This document shows positions 33,627 to 45,148 of a stretch of DNA of 64,000 bases, piece by piece. Position 1 is the stretch's first letter, and each line of letters starts with the position of its first letter. A program made the position numbers and the translations under genes. A model generated the notes under the pieces. The model saw only the letters and a list, made by a program, of their open reading frames with translations. It had not been told where the DNA came from and made no database searches. Where the stretch lies: NCBI GenBank assembly GCA_031216915.1, contig CM062291.1, positions 32,430,484-32,494,483 on the forward strand, given 5' to 3'. This stretch comes from Pictodentalium vernedei. Lineage: Eukaryota > Mollusca > Scaphopoda > Dentaliida > Dentaliidae.

Positions 33627-33979
33627 TTGGTTTTTAAGGTCACATATTTCTGCACAATGGCTAATCATGACCATCACAGTTTTACGGGTGGAGGAAGCCG
33701 GAGTACCCGGATAGAACCACCAAGCAACGGCAAGCAACTGTCAGCTCCCCAACATACCAACTCCACACAAGCAGGGTTAGAATTGGTTGAAGACAGATGC
33801 ACCATCGACGTGCAGTACGCCTTAGTACACAACGGCACCGTGCCCCCACATGGGCAATGGGGGGTGAAGTGTCTTGCCCAAGGACACAATGCGGTTGCCG
33901 CAGGTGGGATTCGAACCGAGAACCTCTCGGCTTGCACCCTGCACCTCTACCGACTGAGCCACCGCCCCCCCCCCCCCCC
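33563..33979 (-). mobile_element. tRNA-headed SINE with expanded (TTTA)n tail (S16)
   Basis: Reverse orientation. The tail microsatellite (33563-33627) is unusually long, about 16 units. AACAAGACATA is duplicated (33552-33562, 33980-33990). A poly-C run abuts the head end at 33964-33979. Confidence 0.92.
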
Positions 33980-34089
33980 AACAAGACATAAAAGATTAAA
34001 TGCTTGTATTGAATGTATTGAGATCAAATAGCTCAATAAACAAAGAGAATTCAGTGACTGCCCTGGTAATGTTGTTAACATATTACAAG

Positions 34090-36432
34090 ATTTTTTGCTC
34101 GCCAGTCAGGGGAGCTATAGTGATCACTCACCGTCCGGCGCACGTCGTCCATCGTCCGTGAACATGGTGTTTGCATCTTCTCCTCCCAAACCGCTGAATC
34201 AATTTAATTGATATTTGAGATAATAGTCTGTTATGACATTGATTTTGATTTTGTTCAAATCAAGTTGCCACACCCCTCGGTAGGGCCACGCCCAAAAAGT
34301 GTGCTTAAATCTTAAAAAATCTTCTTCTCATGAACCAGCAGTAGCAGAGACTTGATATTTGGTGTGCAGCTTCCTTTTGAGATGTAGACTCAGATTTGTT
34401 CAAGAGAAGTTCGAGGAACTATATTTGCCTTCTTTATGGGAGGGGCAAGAATTTTTTTTGCCCTGCCCCAAATTTCTATTTTCCAAACCGAGAGGCATAT
34501 TTGAACTGAATTTGATATGAGGGCTTATTGGGTCGTAAGTACTTAATTTATGCAAAACAAAATTTTCCTGTTGCCCCATGGGGACAACAGAAGCTAAAAA
34601 TAGAAAAAAATTAAAACGCCCATATCTCCAAAACTACGCGGCACTGAGAACTCTTATTTAGTGTGAAGCTTCCTTAGGACCAACAGAATGGAATTGTGAA
34701 AAAAAATTGCAATCGGTTTTATCATGGGGTACTTTTTGGGGACTTTGAAAGAGTCAGCATTTTTTAACACTGTGGGTAATGGGAAAAACATTTAGGACTA
34801 CTTTTCTCCAAAACCACTGCTCCAAAAGCTTTCAGATTTCACATATAACATTTTTGGAAGATTGTTTCACAAGTTTATTGAATTAAATCCCTGGGTCCAT
34901 ATCTGGGCTCTCTATTGGTGCCCAATTGTTTAAATTAGTGCAGTATGAGGAATATTCTTTAAAAATCTTCTTCAGATCTACCAATCAGAATCTTTTGATA
35001 TTTGGTATGCAGCATGCTCAGGGGGATGAGATTCAAGTTTGTTTAAGCCAAGTCCCTGGGTTCATATTTGGGATCCCTGTGGGAGCCCGAATTATAACTT
35101 AGTTCAATATGAGGAATTTGTCTTTAAAAATCTTCTTCTTCAGATCCAGCAGTCGGAATGTTTTGATATTTGGTATGCAGCATCCTTAGGGGGGTGAGAT
35201 TCAAGTTTGTTCAAGCCAAGTCCCTGGGTTCATATTTGGGCTCACTGTGGGAGTCCGAATTATAACTTAGTTCAAAATGAGGAATTTTCTTTAAAGTCTT
35301 CTTCTTCAGATCCAGCAGTCAGAATGCTTTGATATTTGGTATGCATCATCCTTAGGGTGTGAGATTCAAGTTTGTTCAAGCCAAGTCCCTGAGTTGATAT
35401 TTGGGCTTCCTGTGGGAGCCTGAATTATAACTTAGTTCAATAAGAGGAATATTCTTTAAAGTCTTCTTCTTCAGATCCAGCAGTCAGAATGCTTTGATAT
35501 TTGGTATGCATCATCCTTAGGGTGTGAGATTCAAGTTTGTTCAAGCCAAGTCCCTGAGTTGATATTTGGGCTTCCTGTGAGAGCCTGAATTATAACTTAG
35601 TTCAATAAGAGGAATATTCTTCTTCACATCCACCAGTCGGAATCGTTTGATATTTGGTATACAGCATCCCACTGGAGGTGAGAATCAAGTTTGTTCAAGC
35701 CAAGTCCTTGGGTTCATATTTGGGCTCCCGGTGGGAGCCCGAATTGTTACTTAGTTCAATATGAGTAATATTCAAAATGAGGAATTTTCTTTAAAGTCTT
35801 CTTCTTCAGATCCAGCAGTCAGAATGCTTTGATATTTGGTATGCATCATCCTCAGGGTGTGAGATTCAAGTTTGTTCAAGCCAAGTCCCTGAGTTGATAT
35901 TCGGGCTTCCTGTGGGAGCCTGAATTATAACTTAGTTCAATAAGAGGAATATTCTTTAAAGTCTTCTTCAGATCCAGCAGTCAGAATGCTTTGATATTTG
36001 GTATGCATCATCCTTAGGGTGTGAGATTCAAGTTTGTTCAAGCCAAGTCCCTGAGTTGATATTTGGGCTTCCTGTGGGAGCCTGAATTATAACTTAGTTC
36101 AATAAGAGGAATATTCTTCTTCACATCCACCAGTCGGAATCGTTTGATATTTGGTATACAGCATCCCACTGGAGGTGAGAATCAAGTTTGTTCAAGCCAA
36201 GTCCCTGGGTTCATATTTGGGCTCCCAGTGGGAGCCCGAATTGTTACTTAGTTCAATATGAGTAATATTCTTTAAAAATCTTTTTTTTAGATCCACTGGT
36301 CAGAATCTTTGGATATTTGGTATAAGCTTTTCTTAGGAGGGGCAGATGCAACTTGTTGAAATCAATTCCCTGGGTTGATATTTAGGCTACCATGTCAGGT
36401 GAGCACCTTCAGACCCCCAGGGGCCTTTTGTT
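34090..36432 (+). mobile_element. Helentron/Pearl-like element with ~166-bp repeats (Hel-f)
   Basis: The 5' end TTTTTTGCTCGCCAGTCAGG mirrors CAGGTGAGC near the 3' end. The 3' terminus has a short CCCCCAGGGG hairpin before CCTTTTG. A GTCCGGCGCACGTCGTCC stretch lies in the 5' subterminal region. A second, truncated copy is at 42435-42995. Confidence 0.68.
34950..36330 (+). repeat. ~166-bp tandem array, nine units
   Basis: 'gatatttggtatgca' or close variants fall at 34997, 35165, 35331, 35496, 35649, 35831, 35993, 36146 and 36312. Spacing of 153-182 bp shows small internal indels. Confidence 0.92.
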
Positions 36433-36687
36433 TAATCTAATAGCAGGACTTTACTCTATAAATTATATGCGATTAACAGTAGAGCAGGGCAGTTTCAATT
36501 CTTCAAGTTTTGGTTCCTGATTGGTTTCAGGAAAAAAATCTTGGTTTCGGTTTGTGTTAACAACATATAATGTTTAAAAGTTCAGGCTCCTTAACTTGCA
36601 AAAATTCTGCTATAGTTTGTTCCATGTCTGTAAGTATCTCCATTGTGTTCAGCCTAACTTCGCTATGATAATTTGTAGGGTTCTAGA

Positions 36688-36940
36688 CAGGCCTGAAAAT
36701 AAGCAGTCTGACATTTACAGAATGAGGTCCCCAGAGGGAAAATTTGATGATGCTATCCCATACAGTGGGTCAGTTTATCCTCTGGGTACCTTTTTCTGTT
36801 TAGTTTTGAGAACCATATTCAGATTGAGGTTCACGGAGAGTAAATTTAGTGATGCTACCCTGCAGTGCAGGGTAGCATCACAAAATTCACCCTCTGGGGA
36901 CCTCATTTTGCAGATGATAGTCTGCTTATTTTCTGGCCTG
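36688..36940. mobile_element. hAT-like MITE (CAGGCCTG family)
   Basis: Perfect-looking ends CAGGCCTGAAAATAAGC / GCTTATTTTCTGGCCTG, GTTCTAGA duplicated exactly (36680-36687, 36941-36948). The centre is a ACCCTGCAGTGCAGGGT palindrome. The 137-codon frame crossing it is spurious. Confidence 0.93.
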
Positions 36941-36955
36941 GTTCTAGAGGATCAG

Positions 36956-37348
36956 TTGGGGGAGCAGTGGCATTGCAGTAACCGGTTCTCGGCAGATCAC
37001 CGAAGTTAAGCAATGTTGAGCCCAGTTAGTTCTTGGATGGATGACCATCTGAGCAATTGATTTGGACTCCCACGTTGTGTCCTTGGGCAAGGCACTTAAC
37101 CCCAATTGTCCTCATGGGGGCACTATGATGCCGTGTACTAAGGTGTACTGCACGTGGATGGTGCGCATGTTTTCAACCAATCTAACCATGTCTGTGCTCT
37201 AGTGCTGAGTTACGATGTTGGGGAGCTGGCAGCTGCTCGTTGTTGCTCGGTGGTTCTCTCTAGGTACTCCGGCTTCCTCCACCAGTAAAACCAACACGAT
37301 ATGATCTTGGCTGTTAAAGTGTCGTTAAACATTAATAAATAAATAAAT
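36956..37348 (+). mobile_element. 5S-rRNA-headed SINE (S17)
   Basis: CAGATCACCGAAGTTAAGC and GGATGGATGACC, body, then the 'gatatgatcttggctgtt' tail. AGAGGATC at both sides is the probable duplication. Confidence 0.9.
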
Positions 37349-37379
37349 AGAGGATCGGCCTATTGAGTCAGAAAAAACA

Positions 37380-38070
37380 TAAATTTGGGTAACGAATGAA
37401 TAAAGTTCATCTAAACTACCATGGCTGGTGGTCCGTCAAGCAGACCTATTTCCCCTGCTGCTCATTTACTGATAAAGCATAAAATCTGATCGAAAAAACA
37501 AACAACATGACGCTGTAAAATTCTAGTCATGTCACGGTCATTCTCCCAACAACGTTGACACATTTTAGGAGCACCATTTCCTGAATTGACATTCTGCAAC
37601 TTAAGATTGTCAAGTGTCATTCGAAACTATCGCTGTTTTCTGCCGTTTGCTGATTAAGTAAGATGTCACATGCCGATTGTAGCGAAGAAGCGGTGATAGC
37701 TTTGGGTGTTTCCCCCGGAGATTTGACATAATTATTTTCACCAAATCATTCACACTAAAACATGAATTGCTGTCTTGTTGATGCAATGGCCTTCCTGCAG
37801 TGTTCAATTCTAAAATTTTCTTTCCCACAGTCAACCATTGTCATGCCAGGCGATCTGTGATTTTCCCCTCCTACTAATTTATTCCTAATGGAAATCCTGT
37901 CTAAACTGTTTTTCGTTCTCATTGTCATATTTTTGACATATTTTATCCATTGTTGACTCATCTCGTGATGCTGCCGACTTGGTTTGGAGCATCAGGACAT
38001 GCGAATGGAGGTTGGTGTCATATTTAGTGCTCAGCCGATTACCAAAAAGGTCGCTGACTGATTACCGGTT
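37380..38070. other. Unique spacer with a weak minus-strand open frame
   Basis: No repeat seen here apart from the segmental duplication itself. A minus-strand reading frame resembling the one at 44185-44440 is broken by an indel in TTTCCCCCGGAGATTTGAC (TTTCTCCGGAGATTGAT in the other copy). No domain recognised. Confidence 0.35.
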
Positions 38071-38071
38071 A

Positions 38072-38346
38072 TTATACCCCCCGCAAACACAGTTTGGGGG
38101 GGTATATAGGAATCACCCTGTCCATCCGTCTGTCCATCCTTATAAGCGCAACTCCTCCTAAACCGTTCTGAAGAATTTTCATGAAACTTTACACAATGGA
38201 AGAACTACATATGAAGATGTGCATGAAGCAATATAATTCCGTTCTGACATTTCCAAGGGGAGATAATCTAATTTATACATTTTAATGTACCAAAAAGGCT
38301 ACAACTGGGGTATCACTTTGTGAGCTTGCTCACAGTACCTCTAGTT
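38072..38346 (+). mobile_element. Short Helentron-like element (Hel-g1)
   Basis: 5' 'ttataccccccgcaaacaca', a GTCCATCCGTCTGTCCATCC run, and 3' hairpin GTGAGCTTGCTCAC (38320-38333) followed by AGTACCTCTAGTT. The mirror of the 5' C-run is reduced here but complete in copy 2. Confidence 0.68.
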
Positions 38347-38477
38347 TGAGCTCACAATCAGCCAATTCTGATTCAGATTCCGATTGTAATAAACAATTCG
38401 AGGCTCGAAAGAATTACATTAAACTGAACATTTTTTCACAATGTTAAACTTTGTTGACTGGGGTTGCAGTAAAATTA

Positions 38478-38552
38478 CCAGTCGCGCACACTTTGGTGGT
38501 AAACGTGGCTCTCAGAGCCACATTTACCGCCCAAGTGCATGCGACTAGTAAT
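38478..38552. repeat. Palindrome, probable MITE centre
   Basis: 'ttaccagtcgcgcacacttt' pairs with 'aagtgcatgcgactagtaa' around GTGGCTCTCAGAGCCAC. Confidence 0.8.
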
Positions 38553-38823
38553 TGTACTGTGATTGGAGTCAGTGGAGTGCAACCTTTACTTTTCCGGTAT
38601 GAACTGGCGATTACCGCAAGTAGGCTCAATTGTAAGCGTTACGTGTCGTTTAACTTGTATATCCCTTAAAGGGGCCATCTAGAGAGATTAAGAATGCACA
38701 TTGTGGTGGTTTTTCAACTTTATTGAATGATATCATTGACATCATTTTACATTAACAATTAAACAATTGCAGAAGATAATAAAATGCGGTTAATGAATCA
38801 TCACAAAATGCTTGTCAACAATC

Positions 38824-38872
38824 GGTTGAACCGATGTTCCAGGAGCCGTTAGTGTTCAACCGATTGTGGTGG
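38824..38872. repeat. Inverted repeat
   Basis: 'caatcggttgaac' and 'gttcaaccgattg' separated by about 20 bp. Confidence 0.75.
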
Positions 38873-39256
38873 CTGGTTAAGATCATCAGTTGAACACTTA
38901 TCATATTTCAGCTCTGCCTACAGGCCTTTGTCTGAAATTGGGTCTTTTGTTGGTTTCCATGCTATACCTTTAGTATGATTTGACCTAGAGTTTCCAAATA
39001 TGGTATGTAGCATAAATATATTGGCATATAGGTGGGTATTGATTTTCAGTGCCGATCACCCATTTCCACCAGAGTTACATCCCTTTGCAATAGTTTTGAA
39101 ACTTCATTTCCAGCTTCAACTTATGGCGATAAAATTGTCCTACTTGTTTTTTCCATCCAATAATGTGCTTCAACTTATGGAGATAACAGGTCAGTATTGA
39201 TTCAAACTGCTCATTAGGCATATTATTCAATGCCTGGCATAGGTCTCCTTCCTTGT
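38873..39256. other. No supported feature
   Basis: Repeated word 'caacttatgg' (about 39116, 39172) and 'caccagagttacatccc' suggest decayed Helentron-type core repeats. Confidence 0.3.
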
Positions 39257-39506
39257 TTAACCCTTTACCCAACGCTGACGATATCAAAATTTATTATTTT
39301 AAATATCATTTTTTCAAATTTTTCAAAAAATTTCACTAAAACCATATCATGTGACCCCTCGTTGGAATGAGCTCAACAAGCTCGTTCCATCGAGGGGTCA
39401 CATGATATGGTTTTGTTGAAATTTTTTGAAAAAAAAGTATTTTTTCAACTGCTGAATTTGCATATTACGCGGGCGGATGCAGGCAATTCATTGGGTAAAG
39501 GGTTAA
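39257..39506 (+). mobile_element. Family A TTAA MITE (A10)
   Basis: Intact TTAA ends. The right palindrome arm (CCATCGAGG) does not match the left (CGTTGG). Confidence 0.92.
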
Positions 39507-39984
39507 TGTTTATTTCACCCATTATCATTCAGCTATCATTTGTATTTCCAGTTATTACAGGTGACCCATCGAGTGAGACAAAAAATTTGCTGTCTTCAGC
39601 CTTTTCTGAGTGTTTCGAACAAAGAGAATAAGTGGTACACTGGATTACATCTGTCTGTCCATTCATTTGTTCTTTTGTTCATCCATCCATCCATCTGTTC
39701 GTTCTTCCATCTATTTGTCCATCCATTCAGATGGTTAGAGGAATGATATGACACAGTGGAAGATATGACACACTGGTACAGATGAAAAGAAAAGGATGTC
39801 ACATTTTGGGTTTTTATAGCCATCCCAAATTTTTTTCTAAAGTTTTTTCGATTTGAATGAGATCAGATTAAAGATTAGCATTACTCTTGCTATAAATAGA
39901 TATATACAAATTGTATATCCTCATACACAGATTGCCAATAATGTGTCAGTGATCGGAAATTGTTTCGGGTTAACAGGTCAAAGA

Positions 39985-40365
39985 GGGGGCGCGGTGGCTC
40001 AGTAGGTAGAGGTGCAGGCTGCAAACCGAGAGGTCCTCGGTTCGAATCCCACCTGCGGCAACCGCGTTGTGTCCTTGGGCAAGACACTTCACCCCGCTTG
40101 CCTACATGGGGGCACGATGGCGCTGTGTACTAAGGTGTACTGCACGTCGATGGTGCACATGTCTTCAACCAATCTAACCCTGCCTGTGCCGCGGTGCAGA
40201 GTTCAGAGTTACGATGTTGGGGAGCTGACAGCTGCTTGTCGTTGCTCGGTGGTTCTCTCCGGGTACTCTGGCTTCCTCCACCCGTAAAACTGTCACCGAC
40301 ATGATATGACCATGGCTGTTAATGTGTCGTTAAACCCAAATAAAAACAAAAAAAACAAAAAAAAA
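39985..40365 (+). mobile_element. Full-length tRNA-headed SINE (S19)
   Basis: Head GGGGGCGCGGTGGCTCAGTA, exact B box GGTTCGAATCC, tail 'gatatgaccatggctgttaa' with an A-rich end. ACAGGTCAAAGA duplicated (39973-39984, 40366-40377). Confidence 0.95.
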
Positions 40366-40574
40366 ACAGGTCAAAGATCACTGTTAACTATAAATAGATT
40401 TTTGTTTCTGAGCCATTACTTTTGTTTCCTTATGCATACTAAACCATATCCAGTTGTAAGCTTTTGGTGATTGAGAATGTCTTTGTCTCCAATAGGAAAA
40501 AGGCCAAAGTCATGCTACTAAATAGAATTTTGGGACAGAGTTTGCCTATTATCAATAATTTGGATTGAATTTTG

Positions 40575-40824
40575 TTAACTCCTTGCATGCTGCTGGCAGA
40601 TATTCCTGCCCAGAGCAGAATTTTTCTTGCTATTTAAATAGTTTAATTTGGGAACATTGAATCAAATTGTTCCCCTGCAAGTTGAATTATTTTTTCACCA
40701 ATGAGTTCTTGAGCTGAATATTGAGGATTTTTTTTCCATCAAATCTAGTCATGGCTGCTGTATAGCAGCCATAACTAGATATGAAGAAAAATATCTCGAA
40801 AATACTCAGCAGGTTACGAGTTAA
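40575..40824. mobile_element. Family D TTAA MITE (D2)
   Basis: TTAACTCCTTGCATGCTGCT to 'cagcaggttacgagttaa', centre 'catggctgctgtatagcagc'. The ends are imperfect mirrors. Confidence 0.85.
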
Positions 40825-40912
40825 AGATCAAGGTCACCGTTACTATAAATACATTTTTGATTTCCATACAAGTATTTTCTTTTCCTTTTGCATACAAAAA
40901 CTGTACACCTCC

Positions 40913-41161
40913 TTAACCCTTTACCCAACGAATCGGCCGCATCCGCCCACGTAATATGCAAATTCACCAGTTAAAAAATATTATTTTTCAAAAAATTTCA
41001 ACAAAACCATATCATGTGACCCATCGTTGGAACGAGCTCATCGAGCTCGTTCCAACGAGGGGTCACATGATATGTTTTTGTTGAAATTTTTGGAAAAGTT
41101 TTTAAAAAATGATATTTAAAATAGTAAATTTTGATATCGTCTGCATTGGGTAAAGGGTTAA
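40913..41161 (-). mobile_element. Family A TTAA MITE (A11)
   Basis: Reversed orientation. Its right TTAA is also the first TTAA of the adjacent family C element. Confidence 0.92.
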
Positions 41162-41356
41162 CTCTTTCCACACGAGAGGCCACTTTTCCCGGTCCAGGAA
41201 CATGTCATAATTTCATTAAGTAGAAAGGCTACTAAGTGAATGTGTGTGGTAAAACAATTAACATTTTCAATGTGCATTGTGCATTAATTGCTCTACCCCC
41301 AAATAATGGATATGGACATTTCCAATTTCTGCCATTTAACTGGCATGGAAGGTTAA
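41158..41356. mobile_element. Family C TTAA MITE (C2)
   Basis: TTAACTCTTTCCACACGAGA to 'gcatggaaggttaa', with the central foldback 'aatgtgcattgtgcatt' present (it is absent from C3). Confidence 0.75.
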
Positions 41357-41558
41357 CAAATTGCCATAATGTAAGAGGAATGATTTTTTTTCAAAAATGA
41401 AGACTGAAATTACACATCGTCTTTTTAGATGAATGTGATGATATAAATTAGGCCACACAAAATAGGTTTTCTGTTTCTCAGGCCATTATTTGTAAAATTG
41501 CATGCGGGCGAGTGTTTTTTTTAGAAATTAAACATTGTCTTTTAATAATAATGAAGAT

Positions 41559-41856
41559 GGGAGCATGGTGGCTTAGTGGTTACAACATTGGACTTCAAAC
41601 TAAAAGGTCCATGGTTTATTGTGTCCTTGGGCAAGGCTCTAAATCCTGATTGCCCACATGGGGTCGTGGTGTCAGTGTGTACTAAAGCATACTGCATATC
41701 GATGGTGCACTTGTCTTCAGCCAAGGCTAGCCCTGCTTGTATGGAGTTAGTACATTGGGGAGTCTGACAGTTGTTCACCATTGTTCAGTGGTTCTCTCAT
41801 AAAACTGACCGACATGAGATGACCTTGGCTATCAAAAGTGTTGACACCAATAAATA
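41559..41856 (+). mobile_element. tRNA-headed SINE with internal deletion (S21)
   Basis: Head GGGAGCATGGTGGCTTAGTG; the B box joins the body directly (GGTTTATTGTGTCC). AATAATGAAGAT flanks both sides. Confidence 0.88.
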
Positions 41857-41924
41857 AATAATGAAGATAGCATTAACGTGTTGTCTTGTAATAATTTTAG
41901 ATGAAGGTAAAAAAAAATCCTTGA

Positions 41925-42178
41925 TTAATCCTTTACCTAGCACAAACCAGACACATCAAAATTTGTTATTTTAATTGTTGTTTTTTTTATTTTTTCAAAC
42001 TTTCCAGTGAAACCATATCATGTGAGCACTTATTGGAACGAGCTCAACATGCTTGTTCCAATGAGGGGTCTGATGATATGGTTTTGTTTGAAATTTTTAG
42101 AAATTTTGTTTTTTATCAATTGCTCAATTTGTAAATTCTGCAGGTGGATATGGCCGAATCGTAAGGTAAATGTCAAAG
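41925..42178 (+). mobile_element. Diverged family A MITE (A12)
   Basis: TTAATCCTTTACCTAGCAC at the left. The palindrome arms are decayed (GAGCACTTATTGGAACG). The TTAA at the right end is uncertain. Confidence 0.72.
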
Positions 42179-42224
42179 GATCAAGTTAATCATTTGCACA
42201 CTGATGGTCAAAATAATGAAAATT

Positions 42225-42434
42225 TTAAGCAGCAAATTTTTCCCATAATGCAACTTGGAATTGAATAGATTCAATCTTGTGGAAGTCCTCTAAAGTGGGT
42301 GTTTATTTATTGGGGTTTAACAACTTTTTCGACACCCAGGGATCATCTCGTGTGAGACAGTTTTACGGGTAGAGGAAGCCGGAGTACCAGGAGAGAACCA
42401 CTGAGCAATGGCGAGCAACTATCAGGCTCCCCAA
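42225..42434. mobile_element. Family G arm, type-3 SINE piece and reverse SINE, cut at the duplication joint
   Basis: 42225-42281 is a family G arm, then a short type-3 SINE piece, then a minus-strand SINE from 42300 that stops at 'caactatcaggctccc'. The same SINE continues in unit 2. Confidence 0.8.
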
Positions 42435-42439
42435 GCCAA
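42429..42439. other. Duplication junction with CAA microhomology
   Basis: SINE sequence (CCCCAA, as at 49012-49017) joins Hel-f repeat sequence (CAAGCC, as at 35212-35217). CAA is shared by both sides. Confidence 0.88.
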
Positions 42440-42995
42440 GTCCCTGGGTTCATATTTGGGCTCACTGTGGGAGTCCGAATTATAACTTAGTTCAAAATGA
42501 GGAATTTTCTTTAAAGTCTTCTTCAGATCCAGCAGTCAGAATGCTTTGATATTTGGTATGCATCATCCTTAGGGTGTGAGATTCAAGTTTGTTCAAGCCA
42601 AGTCCCTGAGTAGGGACTTGATATTTGGGCTTCCTGTGGGAGCCTGAATTATAACTCAGTTCAATAAGAGGAATATTCTTCTTCACATCCACCAGTCGGA
42701 ATCTTTTGATATTTGGTACACAGCACCCCACTGGAGATGAGAATCAAGTTTGTTCAAGCCAAGTCCCTGGGTTCATATTTGGGCTCCCGGTGGGAGCCCA
42801 AATTGTTACTTAGTTCAATATGAGTAATATTCTTTAAAAATCTTTTTTTTAGATCCACTGGTCAGAATCTTTGGATATTTGGTATAAGCTTTTCTTAGGA
42901 GGGGCAGATGCAACTTGTTGAAATCAATTCCCTGGGTTGATATTTAGGCCACCATGTCAGGTGAGCACCTTCAGACCCCCTGGGGCCTTTTGTTT
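42435..42995 (+). mobile_element. Truncated Hel-f copy (3' part)
   Basis: Begins mid-repeat at the duplication joint and keeps about three tandem units and the normal 3' end (CCCCCTGGGGCC then TTTTG). Confidence 0.88.
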
Positions 42996-43249
42996 AATCT
43001 AATAGCAGGACTTTACTCTATAAATTATATGCGATTAACAGTAGAGCAGTGCAGTTTCAATTCTTCGAGTTTTGGTTCCTGATCGGTTTCAGGAAAAAAA
43101 TCTTGGTTTCGGTTTGTGTTAACAACATATAATGTTTAAAAGTTCAGGCTCCTTAACTTGCAAAAATTCTGCTATAGTTTGTTCCATGTCTGTAAGTATC
43201 TCCATTGTGTTCAGCCTAACTTCGCTATGATAATTTGTAGGGTTCTAGA

Positions 43250-43502
43250 CAGGCCTGAAAATAAGCAGTCTGACATTTACAGAATGAGGTGCCCAGAGGG
43301 AAAATTTGATGATGCTATCCCATACAGTGGGTCAGTTTATCCTCTGGGTACCTTTTTCTGTTTAGTTTTGAGAACCTTATTCAGATTGAGGTTCACGGAG
43401 GGTAAATTTAGTGATGCTACCCTGCAGTGCAGGGTAGCATCACAAAATTCACCCTCTGGGGACCTCATTTTGCAGATGATAGTCTGCTTATTTTCTGGCC
43501 TG
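43250..43502. mobile_element. hAT-like MITE (CAGGCCTG family), unit 2
   Basis: Paralogue of 36688-36940 with the same GTTCTAGA flanks, so it predates the segmental duplication. Confidence 0.93.
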
Positions 43503-43517
43503 GTTCTAGAGGATCAG

Positions 43518-43917
43518 TTGGGGGAGCGGTGGCATTGCGGTAACCGGTTCTCGGCAGATCACCGAAGTTAAGCAATGTTGAGCCCGGTTAGTTCTTGGAT
43601 GGATGACTGTCTGAGCAATTGATTTGGACTCCCACGTTGTGTCCTTGGGCAAGGCACTTAACCCCAATTGTCCTCACGGGGGCACGATGATGCTGTGTAC
43701 TAAGGTGTACTGCACGTCGATGGTGCGCATGTTTTCAACCAATCTAACCATGTCTGTGCTCTAGTGCTGAGTTACGATGTTGGGGAGCTGGCAGCTGCTC
43801 GTTGTTGCTCAGTGGTTCTCTCTAGGTACTCCGGCTTCCTCCACCAGTAAAACTGTCACCAACATGATATGATCTTGGCTGTTAAAGTGTCGTTAAACAT
43901 TAATAAATAAATAAATA
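43518..43917 (+). mobile_element. 5S-rRNA-headed SINE (S18), unit 2
   Basis: Paralogue of 36956-37348. It retains a sequence closer to 5S (AGCCCGGTTAGTTCTTGG) than the unit 1 copy. Confidence 0.9.
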
Positions 43918-44184
43918 GAGGATCGGCCTATTGAGTCAGAAAAAACATAAATTTGGGTAACGAATGAATAAAGTTCATCTAAACTACCATGGCTGGTGGT
44001 CCGTCAACCAGACCTATTCCCCCTGCTGCTCATTTACTGATAAAGCATAAAATCTGGTCGAAAAAACAAACAACATGACGCTGTAAAATTCTAGTCAAGA
44101 CACGGTCATTCTCCCAACAACGTTGACACATTTTAGGAGCACCATTTCCTGAATTGACATTCTGCAACTTAAGATTGTCAAGTG

Positions 44185-44440
44185 TCATTCGAAACTATCG
44201 CTATTTTCTGCCATTTGCTGATTAAGTAAGATGTCACATGCCGATTGTAGCGAAGAAGCGGTGATAGCTTTGGGTGTTTCTCCGGAGATTGATATAATTA
44301 TTCTCACCAAATCATTCACACTAAAACATGAATTGCTGTCTTGTTGATGCAATGGCCTTCCTGCAGTGTTCAATTCTAAAATTTTCTTTCCCACGGTCAA
44401 CCATTGACACGCCAGGCGATCTGTGATTTTCCCCTCCTAC
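44185..44440 (-). other. Possible decayed terminal exon, unrecognised
   Basis: On the minus strand an open stretch of about 83 codons runs from a TAG/GAG point (acceptor-like) to a stop, with residues GKKILELNTAGRPLHQQD and a final acidic QQMAENSDSFE. Its look is more protein-like than other frames here. The unit 1 copy is frameshifted. I recognise no family and there is no start codon context, so it may be chance. Confidence 0.18.
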
Positions 44441-44639
44441 TAATTTATTCCTAATGGAAATCCTGTCTAAACTGTTTTTCGTTCTCATTGTCATATTTTT
44501 GGCATATTTTATCCCTTGTTGACTCATCTCATGATGCTGTAGACTTGGTTTGGAGCATCAGGACATGCGAATGGAGGTTGGTGTCATATTTAGTGCTCAG
44601 CCGATTACCAAAAAGGTCGCTGACTGATTACCGGTTATT

Positions 44640-44930
44640 ATACCCCCCCGCAAACACAGTTTGGGGGGGGGGGGTATATAGGAATCACCCTGTCCGTCCG
44701 TCGGTCTATCCTTATAAGCGCAACTCCTCCTAAACCGTTCTGAAGAATTTTCATGAAACTTTACACAATGGAAGAACTCCATATGAAGATGTGCATGAAG
44801 CAATATAATTCCGTTCTGACATTTCCAAGGGGAGATAATCTAATTTATACATTTTAATGTACCAAAAAGGCTACAACTGAGGTGCGGGGGGTATCACTTT
44901 GTGAGCTTGCTCACAGTACCTCTAGTTTGA
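44640..44930 (+). mobile_element. Short Helentron-like element (Hel-g2), unit 2
   Basis: Same as Hel-g1 but with both C/G-run arms: ATACCCCCCCGCA at the 5' side and GTGCGGGGGGTAT before the 3' hairpin GTGAGCTTGCTCAC (44901-44914). Confidence 0.75.
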
Positions 44931-45073
44931 GCTCACAATCAGCCAATTCTGATTCAGATTCCGATTGTAATACACACTACTACTAGACAATTCGAGGCTC
45001 AAAAGAATTACATTAAACTGAACATTTTTTCACAATGTTAAACTTTGTTGACTGGGGTTGCAGTAAAATTACC

Positions 45074-45148
45074 AGTCGCGCACACTTTCGTGGTAAACGT
45101 GGCTCTCAGAGCCACATTTACCGCCCAAGTGCGTGCGACTAGTAATTG
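45074..45148. repeat. Palindrome, unit 2
   Basis: Paralogue of 38478-38552. 'gtgcgtgcg' here restores better pairing than the unit 1 copy. Confidence 0.8.

Larger units (their letters stand above)
33389..36475. mobile_element. Pogo-like MITE split by a SINE and Hel-f
   Basis: The left end ACAGTAAAATCCTGTTAATC is at about 33390. TTTGACAGAGCTC lies at the centre and the right end 'aggactttactctata' at about 36445-36462. The SINE at 33563 sits beside the centre and Hel-f in the 'acaagatttttt' run of the right arm. Confidence 0.6.
35212..42434. repeat. Direct tandem duplication, unit 1 (~7.2 kb)
   Basis: Starts inside the Hel-f array and ends inside a SINE. Everything from 36420 to 42434 recurs in the same order at 42985-49017. 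Sampled stretches are about 98% identical (for example 38441-38680 with 45035-45275, five differences). Confidence 0.93.

Noticed and set aside
201-36432. Helitron replicase or LINE reverse transcriptase remnants
   Set aside because: I looked in the longer elements for long frames with such motifs and saw none; all elements here appear non-autonomous.
36596-37009. 137-codon frame repeated at 43158-43571 as a conserved gene
   Set aside because: It crosses a hAT-like MITE and a 5S-SINE; the conservation is due to the segmental duplication.
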